Source of the DNA: CAYGJN01 sp964350135
Lineage (GTDB): Bacteria; Bdellovibrionota; Bacteriovoracia; Bacteriovoracales; Bacteriovoracaceae
Direction of reading: 5' to 3'
Assembly (NCBI GenBank): GCA_964350135.1
Contig: CAYGJN010000014.1
Location: 1 to 31,638 of the forward strand
Length of the DNA: 31,638 nt
The translations under genes were made by a program, and so were the position numbers. The notes under the pieces were generated by a model. The model did no database searches, was not told where the DNA came from, and saw only the letters and a program-made list of their open reading frames with translations. Shown here one piece after another: positions 22,679 to 31,131 of the stretch. Positions within the stretch are counted from its first letter, which is position 1. Every line of letters begins with the position of its first letter.

Positions 22679-24966
22679 TCACGGTCCTTGATAAGTAATA
22701 GCGCTGGTAAGAAAACTAAGTCAACAATTAAGGCCAAAAGCAGAACGAGTGAGCTGTATGCTCCAAATCTTATATTGGGAATAAAGTCTGCAGTTGTAAA
22801 CACTCCAAAGCCTACGATTAGAATCAAGGTTGTAACAATTAATGCATGACCTGTATGATCCAAAACAGACTTTAATGATTCAATAACACTCATATCTTTT
22901 TTTCGATTTCTTATATAGTTCACCATAAAATGGATCGTATCATCCACAGCAATACCTAAACAGACACTGCAAACCATAACTGCACCTGCTTCAATACTAT
23001 GACCCATAAGGGCCATAACGGCAGTTCCAAGCATGATAGGAATAATATTGGGAAGCATAGAGAAAAAACCAAGTATAACAGATTTAAACAAAAGAGAGAG
23101 GACTATAAAAATTAAGATAAGCGCCATACCCATTGAATTAAAAAAAGTACTAACAATATTATTATTCATTCTATTTGCAAGGGAACTATTGCCGGTAATA
23201 TGTGCATTTAAACCTAACTCTTTACTTTTAGAGAGTACCTTTTTGTACCAAGAAAGATTAGTTTTAGAATCTGAGACATTCCAAAAAACGCTTAGCCTAA
23301 GATGACGATAATCACTTGAGACTCTATCACTGCTGGTGGCTCCATCACTTGAATCCATAGATGAGAGTAGTAAAATCTCAGCGACACTATTTGCACTACT
23401 AGGAACTTTATAAAAGCTTGATTCACCTTGATTGAGAAGTTGATTCATTTTTTTTATTGTTTTTAAAACAGAGATTGTTTTACCAACATGTGGTAGTTCA
23501 TTAACCCAGTTTTCTAGTTGATCAACCTTATTAAGAAAACTAGGGTCTTTTATTCCATCAACAATGCCTGAATCAATAATGATTTCTGGTCCGCCGGCGC
23601 CATTGAATTTTTTTATAATATAATCCGTATTCACCCTCACTTGCACATCTTTGGAAAGATACTCTTGGGGATTTGAGTTAATATCGTTAGTAAAAGAGAG
23701 ATAAACTCCCCCTGATGTAAGTAATATAAGACTTATGGAGAGGATATAGCGGTATTTATTTATAAAAGGAAGCATAAGGCTTGCTTTGAGAGAGTATTGT
23801 GATTTCTTCTTTGCAATCTTAAAGGTTTCAAATGGTGATGTAAGATCAATAATAATTGGCATTAGAAACAATGTATAAAACCATGCAAGTAATGATCCTG
23901 ATCCAGCAAGCAGTCCAAGATTGTGAATTGGGTTTAAAGTAGAAGCAAGAAGACTATAGAATCCAATTCCTGTTGTTATACTCGTAAGTAAAGTAGGGAC
24001 AAAGTTTTTAACAAATGATTTTTCTAAAGAGTCTCTTACACTATCCCCAGATGACCTTTGATGATAGTAAACCACAAGGAAATGTACAGAGTCTGCAATA
24101 CAAATTGAAAATAAAATACCTGGGACTGCAGAGACAATATTTTCAAAACGAATTTCGAACAGTGCTCCTATCCCGTATGCACTAAAGACACAAATTGCAA
24201 TTAAGAATATAGGGATATAAACAGCTTCGAGTGTTCTAAATGAAAGAAAGAGAAATATTACAACTAGTACAAGCATAATAGGTGTAATTTGGAAAAGGTC
24301 CTTCTCTGATACTTTACGAAACTCTTCTTGAAATTTTGCAGATCCTGTAAGCTTAATTTTTGTTTCTTTTAAGTCTAGTTCAGCGACAAGCTTTTCTACT
24401 GCTCTTACTATCTGGATATAGTCCACTTGTGTCTCATCATTTAAGACTGGTCGTAAAAAACCATAAATAATGGCAGTTTTATTATCAGTTGATACAAGGT
24501 AGTTAGAGAGAAGATCTTCTTCTTGGGCCTTCTTTTGCAAGAGGGCGAGTTCAGAGGAGCTAAATGAATCAATCATCTTAGTATCAATTATGGGTGCGAC
24601 AAAAATCTCATCAGCCTGAGCTTGAGAGATACTAAAATTTGTAATAGATCGGCTCGATAGAATATCAGTGATTCTAGGTAGCTTTTGTGTAATATGATTG
24701 ATTGCCTGAAGAGACTCTTTATTAAAAATCGAATTTGGGTGATCAATAATAACAATAATATTTTGTTCATTACCAAATGTTTGTTCAAAAACTTTTAATT
24801 TTTGAATTAATGGATCTGACTTTTTAAACCAATACTGAACAGAATAATCTGATTTTATTTTAGGAACTTGTATGGCAAGGAAGATAAATGAGCAGAAAAC
24901 AAATAAAAGAACTGAGTATTTATTTTTAAACAAGATGTGAAAAAGTTTGCTTAAATTATTGTTCAT
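22675..24966 (-). CDS. RND/MMPL-family exporter
   Basis: A 763-residue inner-membrane transporter of the RND superfamily, MMPL/HAE3 type. It has two homologous halves, each with a large periplasmic loop flanked by six membrane segments. The conserved motif in the fourth segment of each half is visible: ICIADSVHF (288-296) and VDDTIHF (674-680), with acidic residues expected to carry protons. Such proteins export lipids, hopanoids or hydrophobic compounds; the cargo is unknown here. No membrane-fusion or outer-membrane partner gene is adjacent. Its ATG overlaps the stop of the gamma-glutamyltransferase gene (ATGA), so the two are co-translated. Confidence 0.86.
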   Translation of the reverse strand: MNNNLSKLFHILFKNKYSVLLFVFCSFIFLAIQVPKIKSDYSVQYWFKKSDPLIQKLKVFEQTFGNEQNIIVIIDHPNSIFNKESLQAINHITQKLPRITDILSSRSITNFSISQAQADEIFVAPIIDTKMIDSFSSSELALLQKKAQEEDLLSNYLVSTDNKTAIIYGFLRPVLNDETQVDYIQIVRAVEKLVAELDLKETKIKLTGSAKFQEEFRKVSEKDLFQITPIMLVLVVIFLFLSFRTLEAVYIPIFLIAICVFSAYGIGALFEIRFENIVSAVPGILFSICIADSVHFLVVYYHQRSSGDSVRDSLEKSFVKNFVPTLLTSITTGIGFYSLLASTLNPIHNLGLLAGSGSLLAWFYTLFLMPIIIDLTSPFETFKIAKKKSQYSLKASLMLPFINKYRYILSISLILLTSGGVYLSFTNDINSNPQEYLSKDVQVRVNTDYIIKKFNGAGGPEIIIDSGIVDGIKDPSFLNKVDQLENWVNELPHVGKTISVLKTIKKMNQLLNQGESSFYKVPSSANSVAEILLLSSMDSSDGATSSDRVSSDYRHLRLSVFWNVSDSKTNLSWYKKVLSKSKELGLNAHITGNSSLANRMNNNIVSTFFNSMGMALILIFIVLSLLFKSVILGFFSMLPNIIPIMLGTAVMALMGHSIEAGAVMVCSVCLGIAVDDTIHFMVNYIRNRKKDMSVIESLKSVLDHTGHALIVTTLILIVGFGVFTTADFIPNIRFGAYSSLVLLLALIVDLVFLPALLLIKDRD

Positions 24967-26675
24967 TGAGAAATTGCCATTCCTGCACCTCTAGGATCGA
25001 TAACTGAAAATAATTTATTTTGATTATTAAGACCAACACCATTGACTCTGCAGTTATAAGGCTTTTTAACTATTTTATGTCCTAAATCTTTGAGATCTTG
25101 TTCTAAAAAATCAGAAAAGAAGGGAGCATCCACTCTAAGCTCATCTGGATACCATTGATGATGGAACCGTGTTTGTGAAATGGCCTTAATTGGTGATTGA
25201 TTAAAGTCAATTGTGTTTATAATGGCCAAAAGTACGCAAGTTATAATTCTTGTTCCATTAGGACTTCCAAGAGCAAACGTTAGGTTTTCGTCACTATCAT
25301 ACACAAGAGTAGGGCTCATTGAACTAAGAGGTCTCTTGTAAGGGCTAATACTATTTGCTCTCCCTCCGATAGCGCCATAAAGATTTGGAGTGTTTGGTTT
25401 TGCACTAAAATCGTCCATCTCATTATTCATAATGACTCCGCTACCTTCAGCAACAAGCGCTGATCCAAAAAGGCCATTGATTGTTTGAGTTGTAGTCACA
25501 ACAAAGCCTTTTTTTTCAGCAATTGTTAAGTGGGTAGTATGATCAGATTCGTATAAATGAGGACTAAGTACCTCTAAATCACTAGAGAGAGTCGTTTTAT
25601 CTTTGGAAATTCTTTTAAAGAGATTTTTTGCGTATCTTTTACTAATGAGGCCTTTTACAGGTACCTTAACGTAGTCACTATCCCCTAAGTACTTGGACCT
25701 ATCCCAAAAAGCTCTTTTCATAACCTCTGCAATTGTATGAATATTTCTAGCTGCATAGAGATCATCTTTGTTAAACTCATAATTCTCTAGCATATTAAGC
25801 ATTTGAACTATGTGAACACCTCCTGAACTAGGCGGTGGCATTGAGAATATTTTATGTCCTCTGTAGCTTCCTTCAATTGGCATTCGCCATTTAGTCTTGT
25901 AATCACCTAAGTCTTTAAGGCTTATCAGTCCGCCCCATTTCTTTTGTGAGGCTGCAATTTTTTTTGCGGTAAAGCCAAAGTAGAAATCTGATCCTTTGGT
26001 CTGTGCAATTCGTTTTAGTGTTGCAGCTAAGTCTTTTTGAATAAGAATATCGTTAAGCTTTAAAGGGGTTGAGTCTTTAAAGAAAATTTTTTGAGAAGAT
26101 TCATATTTGCGAATGTTTTCTTTTTGTCTCTCAATTGCAATTGCGAGCTCATCGTAAACTTTAAACCCATTTTCGGCCAAATCTATCGCTGGCACCATGA
26201 CAGTCGAAAGTGGAAGTACTCCAAAACGTCTATGAACTTCGATAAGTCCAGCAACGAGACCTGGAGTCCCTGAGCTTTTAGCTCCAATTGTTGAGAGTCC
26301 TTTAATGAGGTCGCCTTTTTTATCTTGGTACATTCTCTCTGTGGAAAGAGCTGGTGCAGATTCTCGACAGTCTAATGCCATTGGTTGCTCAAATTCAGGG
26401 TGATTAATCAGCATAAACCCACCACCACCAAGCCCACTGGAGTGAGGACGTTCTACAGAGATGGTAAAGCTAGCGGCAATTGCAGCATCTATGGCATTAC
26501 CTCCTAAATTAAACATCTTTCTTGCAGCTTCGGAGGCATAGTCACCTTGAGTTGCAATAGCGTAGCGTTCACCATTTTGAGCGTATGATTGATTCTTCTT
26601 TGAAGTTGTTTTTAGTTTTTGCTGTGTTGAGCATGAATAACAAAGGGCACAAAGGATTATTAGTATCTTTTTCAT
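24963..26675 (-). CDS. ggt: Gamma-glutamyltransferase, predicted lipoprotein
   Basis: A 570-residue Ntn-hydrolase precursor that cleaves gamma-glutamyl bonds such as glutathione. Motifs are GGNAIDAAIAASFTISVERP (58-77), LGGGGF, the autoprocessing nucleophile T380 in HTTHLTIAEKKG (379-390), NNEMDDFS, and the RPLSSMSPTLV segment. The precursor should self-cleave before T380 into large and small subunits. The N-terminus is signal-like and ends CYSC (Cys15), a plausible lipobox although Tyr at -2 is unusual, so the enzyme may be anchored to a membrane facing the periplasm. Length is normal for the family. It is the first gene of a pair with the RND exporter and diverges from the acetyl-CoA synthetase gene across 68 bp. 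Confidence 0.92.
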   Translation of the reverse strand: MKKILIILCALCYSCSTQQKLKTTSKKNQSYAQNGERYAIATQGDYASEAARKMFNLGGNAIDAAIAASFTISVERPHSSGLGGGGFMLINHPEFEQPMALDCRESAPALSTERMYQDKKGDLIKGLSTIGAKSSGTPGLVAGLIEVHRRFGVLPLSTVMVPAIDLAENGFKVYDELAIAIERQKENIRKYESSQKIFFKDSTPLKLNDILIQKDLAATLKRIAQTKGSDFYFGFTAKKIAASQKKWGGLISLKDLGDYKTKWRMPIEGSYRGHKIFSMPPPSSGGVHIVQMLNMLENYEFNKDDLYAARNIHTIAEVMKRAFWDRSKYLGDSDYVKVPVKGLISKRYAKNLFKRISKDKTTLSSDLEVLSPHLYESDHTTHLTIAEKKGFVVTTTQTINGLFGSALVAEGSGVIMNNEMDDFSAKPNTPNLYGAIGGRANSISPYKRPLSSMSPTLVYDSDENLTFALGSPNGTRIITCVLLAIINTIDFNQSPIKAISQTRFHHQWYPDELRVDAPFFSDFLEQDLKDLGHKIVKKPYNCRVNGVGLNNQNKLFSVIDPRGAGMAISQ

Positions 26676-26743
26676 TTTCTATAGATCACTTTTGTTTTTT
26701 AATTAGTAAGCTATCATTTAAAGATATTTTTTAGGAGTAGACA

Positions 26744-28639
26744 ATGCATTGGCATATCAAAAGCAAAGAAGATTATTTAAAGGCCTACGAGGAGAGCTTA
26801 GCTGCTCCAGATAAGTTTTGGGGTGGTATTGCTGAAACTTTTTTTTGGAAGAAAAGTTGGAGCAAGGTAAGTGAGGGTAGCTTCTCAGGTTTGGATGTTA
26901 AATGGTTTACTGGTGGAGAGTTAAATATTACAGAGAACTGTCTCGATCGTTATTTGGAAACACAACCTAATAAGCGAGCAATAGTTTTTGAACCAAATGA
27001 TCCTACTGACAAAGTTATTACCTATACCTACAAAGAACTCCATGAAGCAGTCTGCAAAGCTTCTAATATGTTGAAAGGTCTAGGAGTTAAAAAAGGCGAT
27101 AGGGTTTGTCTGTACATGGCCATGGTGCCAGAGCTTCTCATTTCAGTTTTAGCATGCGCCCGAATTGGTGCGATTCATTCAGTTGTCTTTGGCGGATTTA
27201 GCGCTAAAGCGCTTTCCGATAGAATTAATGATGCCACTTGCAAAATTTTAATTACTAACGATGGTGGAATGAGAGGAAACAAACTTATTCCTTTAAAAGA
27301 GATATCTGATAATGCTCTTAAAAATTGTCCATCCATTGAAAAAGTCATTGTTCATAAAAGAGCAGAGAATAATATTAATATGATTGAAGGAAGGGATCTT
27401 TGGTGGCATGAAAATTTTAAGTCTCAATCAGATGTTTGCCCAGCAGAAGTAATGAATTCAGAAGACCCTCTTTTTATCCTTTATACTTCTGGTTCAACAG
27501 GAAAGCCAAAAGGAGTTCTTCATACAACTGCTGGCTATATGATTTGGGCCGCTTATACATTTAAAAATGTTTTTCAAGTTGGAGAAGATGATCTTTATTG
27601 GTGTACTGCTGATATTGGCTGGATCACAGGCCACACTTATATCACTTACGGACCACTTCTTAACGGTGCGACTACGGTTATGTTTGAAGGAGTACCAACC
27701 TATCCGGATGCAGGGAGGTTTTGGGATGTTGTTGATAAACATAAGATCACTCATTTTTATACGGCACCAACGGCTATCCGGGCACTTCAAGGTTTTAGTT
27801 TAGATTATGTAACTCAAAAATCTCTAAGTTCTCTAAAAGTATTAGGTTCTGTTGGTGAGCCGATTAATGAGGAAGCTTGGCAGTGGTACAACAAATATAT
27901 TGGCAAAGAAAAAGCTCCAATTGTTGATACTTGGTGGCAAACTGAAACAGGTGGAATCATGATATCAACTCTGGCCGGTATTACCGAAGTTGAGCCATGC
28001 TATGCTACCAGACCGCTTCCGGGAATTGAGTTAGTTTTAATGGACGAAAAAGCTGAACCTCTTGTGGGTAATAATGTTTCGGGAAATTTATGTGTCAAAA
28101 AACCATGGCCAGGGATGGCCAGAACAGTTTACGGAGATCATGAACGTTATGGGCAAGTTTATTTTTCTGCCTATAAAGATCATTATTTTACTGGTGACGG
28201 CTGCAAAAGAAATGAAAACGGACTTTATCGTATAACAGGTAGAGTTGATGATGTGATTAATGTTTCGGGGCATAGAATTGGTACTGCTGAAGTTGAAGAT
28301 GCGATTAATCAAAATATTCATATTATTGAATCAGCTGTTGTTGGTTTTTCTCATGAAATAAAAGGTCAAGGGATTTATGCTTATGTGATTTGTGATGCCG
28401 AGACTAAGGAAGTTGAAGAAATTCGCTCAAGCGTTTTAAAAACAGTGTCAGAGCAAATTGGTGCTATTGCAAAACCTGATAAAATACAAATTGTTCCTGC
28501 TCTTCCTAAAACTAGATCAGGAAAAATAATGAGAAGAATTTTAAGAAAAATAGCCAATGGAGATACTTCAGACTTTGGGGATACCTCAACTTTGCTTGAT
28601 CCAAGTGTTGTCGATGCAATAAAGACTGGGGCTTTATAG
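26744..28639 (+). CDS. acs: Acetyl-CoA synthetase
   Basis: A 631-residue adenylate-forming enzyme that makes acetyl-CoA from acetate, ATP and CoA. The P-loop-like motif YTSGSTGKPKG is at 247-257, WWQTETGG and the SGHRIGTAEVEDA hinge region follow, and the catalytic, acetylation-sensitive Lys is K594 in PKTRSGKIMRR. The N-terminal FWGGIAETFFWKKSW is typical of Acs. The ribosome site AGGAG lies seven bases before ATG. The next gene, an AT3 acyltransferase, follows after about 20 bases and may use the same transcript. No acetylation enzyme (Pat/CobB) lies alongside. Confidence 0.96.
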   Translation: MHWHIKSKEDYLKAYEESLAAPDKFWGGIAETFFWKKSWSKVSEGSFSGLDVKWFTGGELNITENCLDRYLETQPNKRAIVFEPNDPTDKVITYTYKELHEAVCKASNMLKGLGVKKGDRVCLYMAMVPELLISVLACARIGAIHSVVFGGFSAKALSDRINDATCKILITNDGGMRGNKLIPLKEISDNALKNCPSIEKVIVHKRAENNINMIEGRDLWWHENFKSQSDVCPAEVMNSEDPLFILYTSGSTGKPKGVLHTTAGYMIWAAYTFKNVFQVGEDDLYWCTADIGWITGHTYITYGPLLNGATTVMFEGVPTYPDAGRFWDVVDKHKITHFYTAPTAIRALQGFSLDYVTQKSLSSLKVLGSVGEPINEEAWQWYNKYIGKEKAPIVDTWWQTETGGIMISTLAGITEVEPCYATRPLPGIELVLMDEKAEPLVGNNVSGNLCVKKPWPGMARTVYGDHERYGQVYFSAYKDHYFTGDGCKRNENGLYRITGRVDDVINVSGHRIGTAEVEDAINQNIHIIESAVVGFSHEIKGQGIYAYVICDAETKEVEEIRSSVLKTVSEQIGAIAKPDKIQIVPALPKTRSGKIMRRILRKIANGDTSDFGDTSTLLDPSVVDAIKTGAL

Positions 28640-28659
28640 CAGGAAGAGTTTATAAATTG

Positions 28660-29748
28660 ATGAATCTTATTCCTCCAATTAAAAGTATTGCTAGAAAAGA
28701 AATACATTTAGACTATATTGATGGACTCCGTGGAATTGCAATTCTCCTCGTACTTATTCAGCATACAGTCCTTAGCTTGCCTGGAAGGCCAACATCAAGT
28801 CTAGTATTTGAGCTAATGGATAACGGATTTATCGGAGTTCCTCTTTTTTTTGTGATTAGCTCTTTTACTCTTTACCGCTCATGCTGGTTTCAGGATCAAA
28901 AGAGTTTTTCTTGGGGCAAATTTTATCTGAGAAGATTTTTTAGAATTATGCCATTGTGGTGGATCAGTGTAGTCTTATACTCAATAGCTAGATCCGTTGA
29001 ACCATCTCTTATTCCTTTAAATTTATTTTTTATTTTTGGTTTTATTCCTGATGAGAGCATTAGAATTATTGGCCCAGGGTGGTCATTATTTGTTGAAGAA
29101 ATTTTTTATCTCTCTTTGCCACTTTTATTTGTCTTTATAAAAAGTAGAAAGGCTTCTCTTGTTGGATTTATTGGAGCAGTTATTATTTCGTATCTTTATA
29201 GTAAAAATCTTCATCTCATATATGAGCCGGAGGTATTAAAAACTTTCACACCAATAATTAACCCTCTTCTTCACCTGCCATCCTTTTTTTTAGGTTTTGT
29301 ACTTTTTCATTTTATGAATAAAAAGTCTTGGGAGCGATTTCATTGGAGTATGTATTTATTAGATCTTATAGCAATTATAAGCTATTGCACTTTAGTTAGA
29401 TCAGGCTGGAGACTATTATTAGTTCCAGTACTTTTTATTTTTCTCTCTGGCGTATTAAAGTGGAGTCTTATTGGTCGCTTAGTACGTACTGGGTTTCTAA
29501 GATACCTAGGAAAGATGTGCTTTTCTATTTATTTGCTACATGACTTAGTTATCGATTTATCTATGCCTTTAAGAAACAAGCTTTTTTATCTTATTGGCCT
29601 TAGTAGTCAGTCCACAGAAGTGCAGTTCATTCTCTGGTTTCCAATTCTTATCCTTATATGCGTATTTTTTGGGAGCTGGTCTTTTAAGCTTATTGAAGAA
29701 AATTTTATTTTATTAGGGAAGCAAATTAGTAAAAAACTGTCCCTTTGA
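28660..29748 (+). CDS. Acyltransferase family 3 (OafA/YrhL-like) membrane protein
   Basis: A protein of about 362 residues with about ten membrane segments. The family signature is YIDGLRGIAILLVLIQHT (residues 19-36) with R24 and H35, followed by GVPLFFVISSFTLYRS, FYLRRFFRIMPLWW and WSLFVEEIFYLSLPLL. AT3 proteins O-acylate sugars, lipopolysaccharide, peptidoglycan or secondary metabolites; the acceptor here is unknown. Start is uncertain: ATG 28660, or TTG 28657 which has AGGAAGAG eight bases upstream. It follows acs by about 20 bases, so it could share that promoter. Confidence 0.87.
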   Translation: MNLIPPIKSIARKEIHLDYIDGLRGIAILLVLIQHTVLSLPGRPTSSLVFELMDNGFIGVPLFFVISSFTLYRSCWFQDQKSFSWGKFYLRRFFRIMPLWWISVVLYSIARSVEPSLIPLNLFFIFGFIPDESIRIIGPGWSLFVEEIFYLSLPLLFVFIKSRKASLVGFIGAVIISYLYSKNLHLIYEPEVLKTFTPIINPLLHLPSFFLGFVLFHFMNKKSWERFHWSMYLLDLIAIISYCTLVRSGWRLLLVPVLFIFLSGVLKWSLIGRLVRTGFLRYLGKMCFSIYLLHDLVIDLSMPLRNKLFYLIGLSSQSTEVQFILWFPILILICVFFGSWSFKLIEENFILLGKQISKKLSL

Positions 29749-29896
29749 TCTAGTTTCCCAATAAGTATTAGTTTTTGTTTAGCAGAAAGTGTTTCATTTA
29801 AAAGAAATTAGCTGAAAGTTTTACTTGAATTTCATGACCTGTTTCTTGAATGACAGAACCTAACATTTTCAAGTATTTGAAACACACTTAAGTGCC

Positions 29897-29902
29897 TATA
29901 AT
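29897..29902 (+). promoter_or_regulatory. Candidate -10 element for the outer-membrane protein gene
   Basis: A perfect TATAAT lies 191 bases before the ATG. A TTGAAA upstream (29877-29882) has only a 14-bp spacer, so the -35 is uncertain or an activator is used. One TGAAAC site overlaps that possible -35. Confidence 0.4.
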
Positions 29903-29919
29903 GTCTTGTGTCAAAATAG

Positions 29920-29936
29920 TGAAACACTCTGTTTCA
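29920..29936. promoter_or_regulatory. Inverted repeat TGAAAC-N5-GTTTCA, possible operator
   Basis: A perfect 6-bp inverted repeat with a 5-base centre lies 18 bases after the TATAAT. A 9-bp version of one arm (TGAAACACT) has its exact complement at 29788-29796, upstream of the promoter. Confidence 0.4.
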
Positions 29937-30093
29937 GAAAAGAAGCCTCAAATGTTAGACGCTGTAAGAATCTTGTAAAACTTACCAATTTCACCACTCT
30001 TTTAAAAAAACGTTTATTTTAGCTCCAACATAGCAACTTACACTGCAGCTTTCTTAATAACAGGTTTAGCGCAGGTAAAGGAGGATAGGGATT

Positions 30094-31113
30094 ATGAAGA
30101 ATTTAATTGTACCAATGGCAGTTGCCGCTTTAAGTTTTAGTTCAGTATTCGCAGACGACCTTAAACTTGTTAATGGAGATTTCTCTCTAGGACTAGAAGG
30201 TGAAATGAACATTAACTATCTTGATTCTGACCAGGCTGAATCTGTACAGAATTTTGAGGATTCACATGTAACGTTAACAGCTTCATGGAATGAGAAAATT
30301 CGAGCAGTTGTTAGAACAAGACTTCAAGAACTCTTTGTAGAAAACGAAATTGATTTTACTGATGATTTTGATCTTGAAAACTTTATTGAAGAAGCTTTTA
30401 TTGAAATCAAAAATATTGGTGGAATGCCTGTAGCGGTTGTCGTAGGTAAGCGACCAATTGCTTTTGGTCAAAATGTCGAGGCAATGCCAATTTATACTCA
30501 AAGTGCTCTTTACGGCATTAATGAGATTAAGGATGTAATGGGGGTAACAATTGCTTTAGAAGAAGGACTTTTTGGTCTTGTAGACTCAGCAGAACTTACA
30601 CTCTTTGAAAACGAAGCAGGTGACCTCGATATTGGTGACGTAAAAGGACTTTCTGTAAAAGTAACAAAAGACTTAACAGAAAACATAAAGATGACTCTTT
30701 CTCATGTTTCAACTGAAGAATCAGCTGATGGGGCAGAAGATGAAGACAGAAGAACAAGTCTAGGGTTCATCGCTTCTACAGATGATGGTACATTAGTTGG
30801 TTGGGCCGAGGGTACATTGCTTTCTAACAACCCTGAGTATCCAAACGCTTCTTATGCAATAACTGTTGGTGCAAGTAAGCAAGTAACAGAGAGTACTTCA
30901 ATTATCGTTGAGTATAACCATATTGAAGATCAAATTCATGAATATGGAATCGGTGCAATGATGAATCTCACTAAAGGATTAAGCGTTGGGACAGAAGTTC
31001 GTTATAGAGACAACAGAGATATTACTGATGATGAAGTGATTTTTGGATTAACAGCTAAGTATGCTTTAGGTGCGAATCTTGAAAATGATGAATATCTTTT
31101 TGGTGATAACTAA
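30094..31113 (+). CDS. Outer-membrane beta-barrel (porin-like) protein
   Basis: A 339-residue protein with a clear signal peptide (residues 1-20, cleavage at VFA-DD). The mature protein is acidic and shows alternating short strands and turns (SLGLEGEMNINYL, SVGTEVRYRDNRD), with the VGKRPIAFGQ-type stretch (118-127) that recurs in porin-like barrels of this class. There is no terminal Phe. The ribosome site AAAGGAGG is the best in the window, suggesting abundant synthesis. The acidic mature part would suit a marine cell. The next gene follows after 18 bases and also encodes a secreted protein. The upstream region has repeated TGAAAC motifs. Confidence 0.78.
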   Translation: MKNLIVPMAVAALSFSSVFADDLKLVNGDFSLGLEGEMNINYLDSDQAESVQNFEDSHVTLTASWNEKIRAVVRTRLQELFVENEIDFTDDFDLENFIEEAFIEIKNIGGMPVAVVVGKRPIAFGQNVEAMPIYTQSALYGINEIKDVMGVTIALEEGLFGLVDSAELTLFENEAGDLDIGDVKGLSVKVTKDLTENIKMTLSHVSTEESADGAEDEDRRTSLGFIASTDDGTLVGWAEGTLLSNNPEYPNASYAITVGASKQVTESTSIIVEYNHIEDQIHEYGIGAMMNLTKGLSVGTEVRYRDNRDITDDEVIFGLTAKYALGANLENDEYLFGDN

Positions 31114-31131
31114 AAAAGGGAGAGAGCAGTA

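Larger units (their letters stand above)
29749..30093. other. 345-bp upstream region of the barrel-protein gene with repeated TGAAAC sites
   Basis: No ORF of note. It holds four exact copies of TGAAAC or its complement GTTTCA (29791-29796, 29878-29883, 29920-29925, 29931-29936), a 10-bp palindrome CACTTAAGTG (29885-29894), and a consensus TATAAT (29897-29902). It ends in a strong AAAGGAGGA ribosome site. The long 5' leader (about 185 bases if TATAAT is used) leaves room for post-transcriptional control. Confidence 0.6.

Noticed and set aside
28381..28707. A 108-codon minus-strand frame at the end of the acetyl-CoA synthetase gene
   Set aside because: It is antisense to the conserved C-terminal domain that holds the catalytic Lys; no motif of its own.
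29749..30093. Possible small RNA gene or riboswitch in the long leader
   Set aside because: No known riboswitch core or terminator-like hairpin was recognised; the repeated TGAAAC sites explain the visible structure better.
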